A stretch of 35,950 bases of DNA from assembly GCA_900539735.1 (NCBI GenBank), contig UQDE01000024.1, positions 1-35,950 on the forward strand, written 5' to 3'. How positions within the stretch are numbered: the stretch's first letter is position 1; the number at the start of each line of letters is the position of its first letter. Shown here in pieces: positions 16,387-25,500 of the stretch. The notes beneath the pieces were generated by a model, which made no database searches, had not been told where the DNA came from, and saw only the letters and a list, made by a program, of their open reading frames with translations. The DNA is from an uncultured Collinsella sp. Its GTDB lineage: Bacteria > Actinomycetota > Coriobacteriia > Coriobacteriales > Coriobacteriaceae. Position numbers and translations under genes: made by a program.

Positions 16387-18372
16387 CTAGTTCTGGCTAA
16401 AGAACGGGAACTGCCTCGGATCCACCGGCGGATGCGGCATCGGCGTGCCTTGGGGTCCACCCTGCGGGCCACCCTGGCCGCCCATCATCTTATCGATGGC
16501 GTCCTGGACCTCGCCCTCAAACTTCTTCATACCCTCGTGCAAACGACGCTGACCGTCCTCAGAGCGCAGCTCTTCCATCTGCTCAGGCGAAATACCCAAC
16601 AGCTCGCCCAACAGGCCCATCATCTCGCCGCGCATGCGGTCACTCGTATCGTCGTCGGCAAAGCGGCGCACCTCGGCGCGTGCCAGCGAATCAACCGTCA
16701 TGCGCTCCTTACCGTTGAGCCCCAGATCGGACCATGCAAGCATGTACGGCCAGGCGCGCTCGGCAAACGAACGGGCCGAGACGATCGGGGCCGTCGGTAG
16801 CATGCGACGAGCAGCCTCACCCTGGCGCACGAGCATCAGCAGCAGCGAGCAGGCCTCGGGCTTGGCGGCGGCCATCGGGATGTCGTCGAAAGGTCGATTG
16901 CGGTCTACGTGCGACTCGAGCGCACCATCGACCTCGCCCGGCTCAAGCCCGCCAAGCAGCTGCGCCGCGCGATCGAGCATATCAAACGGACCGGCGAGCG
17001 TCGAGAGCGCTTGCGCCAGCACGCGATCCATGCAATCCTCCACCGCGTTGAGCGTCACGAGCTCTTGGGGCACCACGGCCGAGACACGGTTGCGCACGCG
17101 TGCCACAAACTCGAGTGTCGACAGATACACATCGCCAAAGGGCGCAAAGTCGCCCTGGTAGCCACCGGACAGCGCGGGCGCCGCCAGCGCATACTCGGTC
17201 TTGGAAAGCGGGCTCAGCGCCATGGCGCCCAGCTCGAGCGCCGTATCCTCGAGCATCAGGCCCAGCGCACGCGAACGCAGGCGCTCGGCATCGCCCGCCG
17301 ACACATCGCGGTCGAGTACGCGCGCCGCATCTGGCGCATCGCGCTCGACGGTGCGAATGTGCAGGCGCTCGGCGATTGAGCGAACAGCGGAACAACGGGC
17401 GGCTTCGGCCTCCTCCTGCGCCGGCGTAAAGATGCGATTGCGCCCCAGCACCAGGCCAATCACATTACGCGGACCCAAGGCATCGACGGCAAGCGCCGCC
17501 AACAGGGACGACGGCAAATCGCCCTCGAGCGCCACCACGGCACGCGAAGCGCCGCGGGCGCGGGCATTGTCGCGTACGGCAAGCACCAGCGCCTGCCACA
17601 GCCACTCCTCGGAACGAAACTCGGGCAGCTCGTGGTCCTCCAGGGCATCGAGCATCACGCCGCGCTGAATCTCCTGAACCAGCAGGCTCTCCTCAAAGCA
17701 CGGCGCCTGGGCCACCACGCGGCCGCAATCGTCGAGCACAAACGATCCGCCGGTATACACCGACTCGTCATAGGCACCAATCGGCGCCATGCAGGCAAAC
17801 CATACGCTGCGCTTGGACGCGATCTTGCGGTAGGCACCGCTGCGCACGGCGGCAATGGCGGCCGTCTCGCGATCGATCATGTCAAACGCGTTGAACTGGA
17901 AATAGGCGATGAGGTCGACGCCGGTCGGCAGCATTTCGAGCTCGCGGTCCAGGTCAAACACCACGGCGATGCGCACGCCGTCCACGTCAAACACCGGAGG
18001 CGCCCAACGCGCGTCGTTGCTCTCGCCACGCTGCAGGGCGATGCTTGCGCGCGCAGGCACCACGCGGCCATCCTTAAGCATCATGTAGTCGAGCAGGGGC
18101 TGGCCCTCAAACGAAACCGCAGAGGGCACGATGCAGATCATGTCGAGCTCTTGGATGCGCTCGGCAACGCCCGTCAAGCCCGTCAGCATATCGTGCTCAA
18201 AATCGGCAGCGCCCACCAGGCTGCCCGGCATGGCACCCATAAAGAGCGGAGCCGGAACGCACAGCACGCGCGCGCCGCGCTCATGAGCCAGGCGAGCCTG
18301 GTCCTCGATGCGGCCGCAAATGCCCTCGATGTCACCCAGGCGCATATCGATCTGTGCAAGTGCGAGCTTCAT
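16387..18372 (-). CDS. NadE-family (nitrilase + NAD synthetase) protein lacking catalytic motifs
   Basis: 661 aa laid out like glutamine-dependent NAD synthetase: a nitrilase-type domain (1-245), a synthetase domain (about 250-560) and an extra C-terminal stretch ending in a Gly/Pro/Gln tail. Homology is clear from LLAALAVDALGPRNV and from SKTEYALA, GDFAPFGDV and EFVARVRN in the right order. The active sites are gone. The glutaminase Glu falls at VPAP (Ala41), the Lys region reads PARASIAL, and the Cys of the CED motif is Asp140. The SGG(I/L)DSS pyrophosphatase loop reads EGDLPSS (283-289). It is an intact, long frame with normal codon use, so it is a conserved pseudoenzyme rather than a decaying gene. 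I infer a regulatory or structural role, unknown. Confidence 0.85.
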   Translation of the reverse strand: MKLALAQIDMRLGDIEGICGRIEDQARLAHERGARVLCVPAPLFMGAMPGSLVGAADFEHDMLTGLTGVAERIQELDMICIVPSAVSFEGQPLLDYMMLKDGRVVPARASIALQRGESNDARWAPPVFDVDGVRIAVVFDLDRELEMLPTGVDLIAYFQFNAFDMIDRETAAIAAVRSGAYRKIASKRSVWFACMAPIGAYDESVYTGGSFVLDDCGRVVAQAPCFEESLLVQEIQRGVMLDALEDHELPEFRSEEWLWQALVLAVRDNARARGASRAVVALEGDLPSSLLAALAVDALGPRNVIGLVLGRNRIFTPAQEEAEAARCSAVRSIAERLHIRTVERDAPDAARVLDRDVSAGDAERLRSRALGLMLEDTALELGAMALSPLSKTEYALAAPALSGGYQGDFAPFGDVYLSTLEFVARVRNRVSAVVPQELVTLNAVEDCMDRVLAQALSTLAGPFDMLDRAAQLLGGLEPGEVDGALESHVDRNRPFDDIPMAAAKPEACSLLLMLVRQGEAARRMLPTAPIVSARSFAERAWPYMLAWSDLGLNGKERMTVDSLARAEVRRFADDDTSDRMRGEMMGLLGELLGISPEQMEELRSEDGQRRLHEGMKKFEGEVQDAIDKMMGGQGGPQGGPQGTPMPHPPVDPRQFPFFSQN

Positions 18373-18410
18373 GGCCCAGCCCTTTCCGTCGTAAATCGTC
18401 GTTGTCGTAG

Positions 18411-18443
18411 TAAAAGCGCCGGCCGCATAATGCAGCCGGCGCT
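18411..18443 (-). terminator. Intrinsic terminator of the superoxide reductase gene
   Basis: AGCGCCGGC (18415-18423) pairs with GCCGGCGCT (18435-18443). On the minus strand TTTTA follows. Confidence 0.82.
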
Positions 18444-18489
18444 CGCATGTGCATATGCTAGCTATGATACCCCGAGCGGGGGCGCGCTC

Positions 18490-18852
18490 CTAGAACGTCG
18501 CGGACCACAACCCGTGCAGGTTGCAGTAGGCATAGACGGTACCGGTCTTGGAGCCGCCAGCGAAAAACGTCGTGGGCTTCATGCCGGGCTCAAGGTAATG
18601 GACCTCCAGGCGGCCCTCGGCCTCAAGCGCGATCCACTCGATGTAGTGCTCGGGCAGCATGGGGTGCTCTGTCGAGCCCACGCGTGCGCGAATGACGTGG
18701 CCGTCGCGCTCGATCTCGACAACAGGCACGTGCTTCTCGTGTGCCGCATCCTCGGTGTTTGCGGTCAGCTCCGTGCAACCGGCAGGGGTCGCAACGCCGT
18801 CGCCAAGGGCAGCGATGAGCTTACCGTCGGGGTCCTTAAAGAATTTCGCCAT
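18490..18852 (-). CDS. Superoxide reductase (desulfoferrodoxin iron-centre domain)
   Basis: 120 aa, cytosolic. It reduces superoxide to hydrogen peroxide without making oxygen, typical of anaerobes. All ligands of the square-pyramidal Fe(His4Cys) centre are visible: His41, His63, His69, Cys110 and His113 (EKHVPVVE, TEHPMLPEHYIEW, CNLHG), plus the catalytic Glu39 and Lys40. The N-terminal desulforedoxin Cys4 domain of class I enzymes is absent (only one Cys, at 26, in that part), so this is the one-iron type. AAAGGAG lies upstream of the ATG at 18852. It stands as its own unit, with a hairpin terminator after it. Confidence 0.93.
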   Translation of the reverse strand: MAKFFKDPDGKLIAALGDGVATPAGCTELTANTEDAAHEKHVPVVEIERDGHVIRARVGSTEHPMLPEHYIEWIALEAEGRLEVHYLEPGMKPTTFFAGGSKTGTVYAYCNLHGLWSATF

Positions 18853-18955
18853 GATGTTCTCCTTTGCTGATGTGCCAATATTCCTGATGCTTCTTATGCC
18901 CAAAGGCAGGCGAACCATCCACGGCATGGCAAATGAACACATAACGGGCGGGAAC

Positions 18956-18994
18956 GGTGGGGCGGCGCGTACTATCCGCCCTGGCGGCCCCACC
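18956..18994 (-). other. GC-rich hairpin after the SNF2 helicase gene
   Basis: GGTGGGGC (18956-18963) pairs with GCCCCACC (18987-18994), 9 nt past the helicase stop on the minus strand. No T-run follows (GTTCCC), so it may protect the 3' end or work with Rho rather than act as a standard terminator. Confidence 0.4.
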
Positions 18995-19002
18995 CGAGCG
19001 GG

Positions 19003-22000
19003 TTAGCGACCGTCGCCGCCGAGCAGCGCCAGAACATCTTCGCGGGTAAACAGTGCCGACGAGATACCATCGCCACCGAGCACGCTGTTGACCAGATCGC
19101 GCTTGGACTCCTGCATCTGCATAATGCGCTCCTCGATCGTGTCCTTGGCGATGAGCTTGTACACGGTCACGGTGTGCTGCTGGCCAATACGGTGGGCACG
19201 GTCGGTCGCCTGGTCCTGCGCCGCCACGTTCCACCACGGGTCGTAGTGGATGACCACGTCGGCAGCCGTCAAATTAAGGCCCACGCCGCCCGCCTTGAGC
19301 GAAATCAAGAACACCGGCACCTCGCCCGCCTGGAACTGCGCAACCATCTTGGCGCGACTCTCTTTGGACGATGCACCCGTGAGCTTAAGGAAGGCGATAT
19401 CCTCCTTAGCCAGGCGTTTGCCGATGATATCGAGCATGCCCGTAAACTGGCTGAACAGTAAGATGCGATGGGCACCGTCGAGCGCGCCGCGCACGAGCTC
19501 CATGCACGTATCGAGCTTGGCGCTTCCCGCCTTGTAGTCCGCATAGTGCAGATGCGGGTCGCAGCAGATCTGACGCAGCTTGGTGAGCTCGGCAAGTACC
19601 TTGAGCTTGTCTTTCTTAAACTCCCCGGCCTCGCGGTGCTGCACTTGCTGGGCAATGCGGTCCTGGTTGGCCAGGTAGAGCTTGCGCTGCTCGCCGGTAA
19701 GCTGCGCCATCACCGTATCCTCGATCTTCTCGGGCAGATCGGCCACCACCTCTTCCTTGACGCGACGCAGCACAAACGGCGACACGAGCGCCTGCAGACG
19801 AGCGGCGCTGTCGCCCTCGGCATGCTCGACGGGACTTTCAAAGCGCTTGGCAAATGAGTCGCGCGTGCCCAGAAGGCCCGGCATCAAAAAGTCGAAGATG
19901 CTCCAGAGCTCGGACAGGCGGTTTTCGATGGGCGTGCCCGTCAGGGCAAAGCGCACGCCGGCCGGCAGGCGCTTGGCAGCACGGGCCACCTGGGTGAGCG
20001 GGTTTTTAATGTACTGGGCTTCGTCGAGCACCACGCGGGCAAAGTCCTGCTCGACGTATTCGTCGATGTCCCGGCGCATGAGGTCATACGACGTCACCAC
20101 CACGTTATGCTCGGCGGCACCGGCAATTTGCACGCGACGCTGGGCCTTGGCGCCCACGATGGCGCACACATCAAGCGAGGGGGCAAAGCGCTCCAACTCG
20201 GCAGCCCAGTTGTACACGAGCGACGCGGGGCATACCACGAGCGTGGGCTTGGTATCCCCCGCTTCCACGCGCGCCAGAATGTGCGCGATCATCTGCAGCG
20301 TTTTGCCCAGGCCCATATCGTCGGCCAAGATGCCGCCAAGGCCCAGATGCTCGAGCGAGCCGAGCCACTGGTAGCCGTCGACCTGGTAGCCACGCAGCGT
20401 GGCCTTGAGCGAGGCGGGTACCGTAAAGTCCATCTTGCCGAGCGTGTCCAGGCGCTCGACAGTGCGGCGGAACGCCGCGTCGCGATCGGCCTCGAGCGCC
20501 GGCGTGCGCGCAATCATGCTGTCGACAAACAGGGTGCTCGACGCGGGAAGCGACACGCCGTCGAGCAGGTCGACGGCATCGACACCCAAGTCCTCGGCAA
20601 GGCCAAACGCAGCACGAGCGCCCTCGTCCAGGCGCACGATGTCGCCGGACGTAAGGCGCGCGAACGTCTGGTGGCGCTTATACGAATCGAGATAGATGGC
20701 AAGGTCAGCCGCCGAAAGCCCGCTCGCGCCCAGCTCGACGTCGAGCAAGTTGCTCTTGACGGTGGCACGCACCGAGAGCTTGGGCGCAGGGCGTACCGAG
20801 ATCTGGCGCAGGCGGTCGCTGAGCATGACCTCGCCCAGCTCGGACAGGGCAGACAAGCCCTCGGTCAGCAAGTGGAACAGGCGGGCGTCATCGCGCTCCT
20901 CAAATGCCAGGCCGCCCTCGTAGAAATCGAAGTATAGGGCAGCCGTGTCCATAACGCGAAACTCCGCCACCGTATCGCGGGGCGGAACGCCAGGGCGTTG
21001 CTCTTCGAAAGGACTGCCCGGAGCACCAAGACTAAAGAGATCTGCCGACCAATCGCCGTAGGCCACCGTAATCTTGCAGGTCACAAGACCATCGTCGACG
21101 CCAATCGCCATGGCAAAACTCGGCTCGGGCGCCACGGCGTCAAGTACGGCGGGAGCGGTCAGGTCGGTGTAGTCGCGCAAGATCGGCAGCGCCATGCGGC
21201 AGAACTCGCCCACCTGGTCGGCGGCGATATGGACCGGCGTGCGGCAGGGCAACAAGTGCGATAGGAACGGCGCCGCATGCTGGGCAAACGCCGTGTCGGT
21301 ACGGCGCGCGCGGCGCGTATCGACCAGATAGGCTGCGTCACCCGCGACAAAGCAATACGTATCGGCCGGAAGGCGCAAGTCATAGCTGCCTCCCACCGCC
21401 GGTGCAATCTTGGCGGCAAGGAGCGGCGGGCGCTTAGCCGGAACTTCGCCCTCCCCCTGCGGCGACGGCTCGACTGCCACCTCGTAGGCGCGATGCGTCG
21501 TCGTCCCCCGCGACCAAGCAGGCTCAAAGGACATGGTCCTGCCGCGCAGCAGGTCCAGCACGGACACGATGGAATGCTCGGATACCGGCAACTGACGCTC
21601 GGCGACAAAACCGCTGCGGGCAAAGTCGTACGATGCCGAGCGCGAACTCGTGATGTCGCTCAGGTAGGCGACCGTCATTGCGACAAAGTCGAGCAGCTTT
21701 GTCGACACGTCATCGAAAGCCTCGGGCACATGGACAAACGTAAGCTTCTTACCATAGGAGAACGTACCACCGCGCACATAGGCATCGGCCATGCCGTCGA
21801 TGTCCTTGACCACGTAGGACACCGAGCCGCAGCGGATACGAAGCTCGAGCGCCCAGCTAAAGCGGTCGGCGAACAGTGGATTGTAGTACGGCACCAACGA
21901 GGGCTCCAACACCGCCTTGGGGGCAACGGGGTCGACAGTGCCGGCGAGCTTGCGGCGCATGCCCGCCAACTCATCCATGCGCGCGTCCGAAAGATCGGAG

Positions 22001-22467
22001 AGCGCCTTCATGAGGCTCGGGCTCGTGGGAACTGGCGCTGGGAAGGGAAAGTTAGGGTTGACCGCTGGTGCGGCGGACGCGGGACGCGCGGCTTGCTTGG
22101 GCACCGCCGTAAACGTGCGGACCGGCGTGCGCAGGCCCTCGACGGGCTCAATGCCGCTTGCGTCCAGATACGCAAGCGCCGTGGCGATGGCGTGCTTGCA
22201 CATGCCGGGGTAGCGATAGGCAGCGGGGCAATCGCAGTCGTAGTCGATCACCTCGTGCTCGTCCATGTCGAGCGCCACGTGCGTCTTGTACAGGTCACCG
22301 CGCGAGCCGCGCACCGAGCCCTCGACCGTCACGTTTTTGGAGAAGCGCGAGCCGCTGTCCTCGATCGACAGCACGGCGCCGTTGAGCATGAGCGAGCGGC
22401 CCTTCATAAAGGTGCCGCTCAGCGCCGCCTCTTTCCGGAGCGCCTGCACAAACGTCCCCTGCGCCAT
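19003..22467 (-). CDS. SWIM zinc-finger SNF2-family helicase
   Basis: 1154 aa. A SWIM finger with C78-x-C80-x9-C90-x-H92 lies at the N-terminus, followed by a long bacterial SNF2-associated region (about 150-690). The ATPase core follows: Walker A DDMGLGKT near 715-722, DEAQ near 815, LTGTPIENRLSELWS, and the C-terminal motifs SLKAGGVGLNLTAADVV and DQATDRAHRIGQ near 1090. Such proteins are double-strand DNA translocases; the bacterial role is not settled, with links to transcription and repair. The ATG at 22467 follows GGAGG by 5 nt (in-frame TTG and GTG just upstream are less likely). It lies 45 nt after dnaE and is probably cotranscribed with it. Confidence 0.95.
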   Translation of the reverse strand: MAQGTFVQALRKEAALSGTFMKGRSLMLNGAVLSIEDSGSRFSKNVTVEGSVRGSRGDLYKTHVALDMDEHEVIDYDCDCPAAYRYPGMCKHAIATALAYLDASGIEPVEGLRTPVRTFTAVPKQAARPASAAPAVNPNFPFPAPVPTSPSLMKALSDLSDARMDELAGMRRKLAGTVDPVAPKAVLEPSLVPYYNPLFADRFSWALELRIRCGSVSYVVKDIDGMADAYVRGGTFSYGKKLTFVHVPEAFDDVSTKLLDFVAMTVAYLSDITSSRSASYDFARSGFVAERQLPVSEHSIVSVLDLLRGRTMSFEPAWSRGTTTHRAYEVAVEPSPQGEGEVPAKRPPLLAAKIAPAVGGSYDLRLPADTYCFVAGDAAYLVDTRRARRTDTAFAQHAAPFLSHLLPCRTPVHIAADQVGEFCRMALPILRDYTDLTAPAVLDAVAPEPSFAMAIGVDDGLVTCKITVAYGDWSADLFSLGAPGSPFEEQRPGVPPRDTVAEFRVMDTAALYFDFYEGGLAFEERDDARLFHLLTEGLSALSELGEVMLSDRLRQISVRPAPKLSVRATVKSNLLDVELGASGLSAADLAIYLDSYKRHQTFARLTSGDIVRLDEGARAAFGLAEDLGVDAVDLLDGVSLPASSTLFVDSMIARTPALEADRDAAFRRTVERLDTLGKMDFTVPASLKATLRGYQVDGYQWLGSLEHLGLGGILADDMGLGKTLQMIAHILARVEAGDTKPTLVVCPASLVYNWAAELERFAPSLDVCAIVGAKAQRRVQIAGAAEHNVVVTSYDLMRRDIDEYVEQDFARVVLDEAQYIKNPLTQVARAAKRLPAGVRFALTGTPIENRLSELWSIFDFLMPGLLGTRDSFAKRFESPVEHAEGDSAARLQALVSPFVLRRVKEEVVADLPEKIEDTVMAQLTGEQRKLYLANQDRIAQQVQHREAGEFKKDKLKVLAELTKLRQICCDPHLHYADYKAGSAKLDTCMELVRGALDGAHRILLFSQFTGMLDIIGKRLAKEDIAFLKLTGASSKESRAKMVAQFQAGEVPVFLISLKAGGVGLNLTAADVVIHYDPWWNVAAQDQATDRAHRIGQQHTVTVYKLIAKDTIEERIMQMQESKRDLVNSVLGGDGISSALFTREDVLALLGGDGR

Positions 22468-22512
22468 CACTTCCTCCAATCTCGCACCGAGTACCTCTCA
22501 GCAACGCCGTCC

Positions 22513-25500
22513 CTAGATAACCGTCACGCGGCCTTGGTTACCCACAATGGCCTTGGCCTCGGCCAGCAGCGGAATCGAGCGCGCGTTGACCTTGGCAGGC
22601 ACCTCGGCGCGCAGCACGCGCCCGTCCACCTGCTCGATAAAGATCTCCACGCGGTCGCCGCCCGGGTTAGCGGTGAGCACCGTGGCCAGGCGCGCCATAT
22701 TGCCCTGGCTAAAGCGGCTGTTGGGCACCATGACCTCAAACACCTTGGGCTTGTTGTTCTCCTCGTTGAGCTCGAGCGGCACGATCTCCTGCGCGATGAT
22801 CTGGTCGCCGCGGTCAGAGCGCTCGAGTTTGCCCTTGATGCGCACAAAGGCGTCGGACAGCTGCGCACCGGTCTCGGGATCGACCTCGCCGTACAGGTAC
22901 CCCTCGGCCTCTTTATAGGTCTTGGGGAACACGACGACGGTGGCCTCGCCTTCCATGTCCTCGAGCTGCACGATGCCCATGGGGTCGCCGTTTTTGGTCA
23001 CGCGCTTGGACACGCTCGAGACCATGCCGGCCCACCACAGCGCTTTGCCCTCGGGAATCTCCTGGTTGATGGTGCCGCCCGTAGGATTCTGAACTTCGTA
23101 GCCGGTGTCGATCTGCGAGAACGAGAAGTCGCGCGCTTTGCTGAGCGCATACTCAAACGGGCGCAGTGGGTGGTCCGAGACATAGATGCCCAGAACCTCT
23201 TTCTCCTGGCTCAGCTTAAGGTGGCGGTCCCATTCCTGGCCGTCCGGATCGGGCACGCTGACCTCGAAACCCGAGCCCTCAACATCACCAAACATGTCGA
23301 AGAACGAGGTCTGGCCGCTCGCGCGGTCCTTCTGGCGCTTTATCGCGGCGTCGATGATGTTCTCGGGGTTGTTCTTGTCCACAAAGTGCATCATCTGGCG
23401 GCGCGGATAGCCCGTGGAGTCGAAGGCACCTGCCTTGATCAGCGATTCGATCACGCGGCGGTTGGCCTGGCTCGAGTCCACGCGCTCGACAAAGTCGTGC
23501 AGCGTCTTAAACGGGCCGCCCGCCTCGCGCTCGGCGATAATCGCCTGCGCCACGCCGGTGCCCACGCCGCGGATGCCGGCCAGACCAAAGCGCACGCCTT
23601 CCTTGGTAGCCGTGAACTCGGTGCCGGACTCGTTGACATCTGGCGAAAGCACGGGGATGCCGTCGTGACGGCATGCCGAGACGTAGTGCACGATCTTGTC
23701 GGTCTTGCCCGTGTAGGACGTCAGAACGGCCGCCATGTACTCGTGCGGATAGTGCGCCTTGAGCCATGCCGTCTGCATAACCAGGATGGCGTAGCCGGCG
23801 GAGTGCGACTTGTTGAAGGCGTAGGACGCGAACTCGAGAACATCGTCCCAAATCTTCTGGGCGACCTCGCGCGTGTAGTTGTTCTTGATAGCGCCGTTCA
23901 TCCAGTGGTCGTAGGTGGTCTCGTCCGAGCCATCCTCCCAGTGCAGCACCGTCGACGTGAGCAGCTTGATCTTTTTCTTAGCCACGGGCTTACGGATACG
24001 CGAGTCCGATTCGCCCTTGGAGAAGCCGCACATCTCGACGGAGATGAGCATAACCTGTTCCTGGTAGACCATGGTGCCGTAGGTTTCGCCCAGGATGTCG
24101 TCCAGGCGGTCGTCGTAGGAGACGGCCGGCTCCTTGCCGTTCATACGGTTGATGTAGGACGAAACCATGCCGGCGCCCAGCGGGCCCGGGCGGTACAGGG
24201 CGATCAATGCCACGACGTGCTTGTACTCGGTGGGCTTCATGTTCTTGATCGTGGCCGTCATGCCGGCGGACTCGACCTGGAAGACGCCGGCGGTGTGGCC
24301 GGAGCCCATGAGCTTAAAGATCTCGGGATCGTCAAAGGGAATCTCTTCCTCTTTGATGTCGATGCCGAAGTTCTTTTTGATGTTAGCCTTGGCCTTGGAG
24401 ATAACCGTCAGCGTACGCAGGCCCAGGAAGTCCATCTTGAGCAGGCCCATGTCGGCGACGGTATGGCCCTCGTACTGGGTGATCTCGACGCCGCCCTTGG
24501 TGTCGAGCTTGGTGGGCACGTGCTCGTTGACGGGGTCACGGCAGATCAGAACGGCGCACGCGTGCACGCCCTCGCCACGGGTGAGGCCCTCGATCGAGAG
24601 CGCCGTGTCGATGATGCGGCGGGCGTCGTCGTCCTTTTTATAGGCCTCGGCAAAGTCTGGGTTAAAGAGGTCCTCTTTGCCGGGTTGTTTGTCGAGCACC
24701 TGCTTGAGCTTGACCTTGGGGTCGCTCGAGACCATCTTGGACAGGCGCTGGCCCATGTAGACCGGGTAGTCCAGAACGCGCGCGGCGTCGTTGATGGCCT
24801 GCTTGGCCTTGATGGTCGAGTAGGTGATGACGTGGGTGACCTTCTCGGGGCCGTAGAGCTGGCGAACGTGCTCCACGACCTCGAGGCGCCGCTCATCGTC
24901 GAAGTCCATATCGATATCGGGCATCTCGGTACGCTGCGGGGAGAGGAACCTCTCAAACATCAGGCCGTTCTCGAGCGGGTCGAACGCGGTGATGTTCATG
25001 GCGTAGGCGACGATAGCGCCGGCGGCAGAACCACGGCCGGGGCCGACGCCGATGCCGTTGTCCTTGGCCCATTGCACGTACTCGGCAACGATGAGGAAGT
25101 AGGCGGCAAAGCCCTTGTCGCAGATGACCTTGTATTCGTACTCAAAGCGCTCTTTGATGTTGACTCCGCCGATCTCGCGCGTGGCCCAGTCGTCACCGTA
25201 GTGCTGGCGCAGGCCCTTCTCGCACTCGCGGCGGAACTGGCTCTCGTGCGTCTCGCCGGGATCGAGCAACGGGAAGCGCGGCAGGATGATGGAGTCCCAG
25301 TCGAGCTCCACGTAGCACTTGTCGGCGATCTCGAGCGTGTTGTCGCAGGCCTCGGGGCAATACGGGAACATTGCCCGCATCTCCTCCTCGGTCTTCATGT
25401 AAAACTCCGAGCCGGTCATGCGCATGCGGTTGGGGTCGTCGACTTTGGCGTTCATGCCAATGCACATGATGACGTCCTGCACGGGCGCGTCCTCGCGGCG

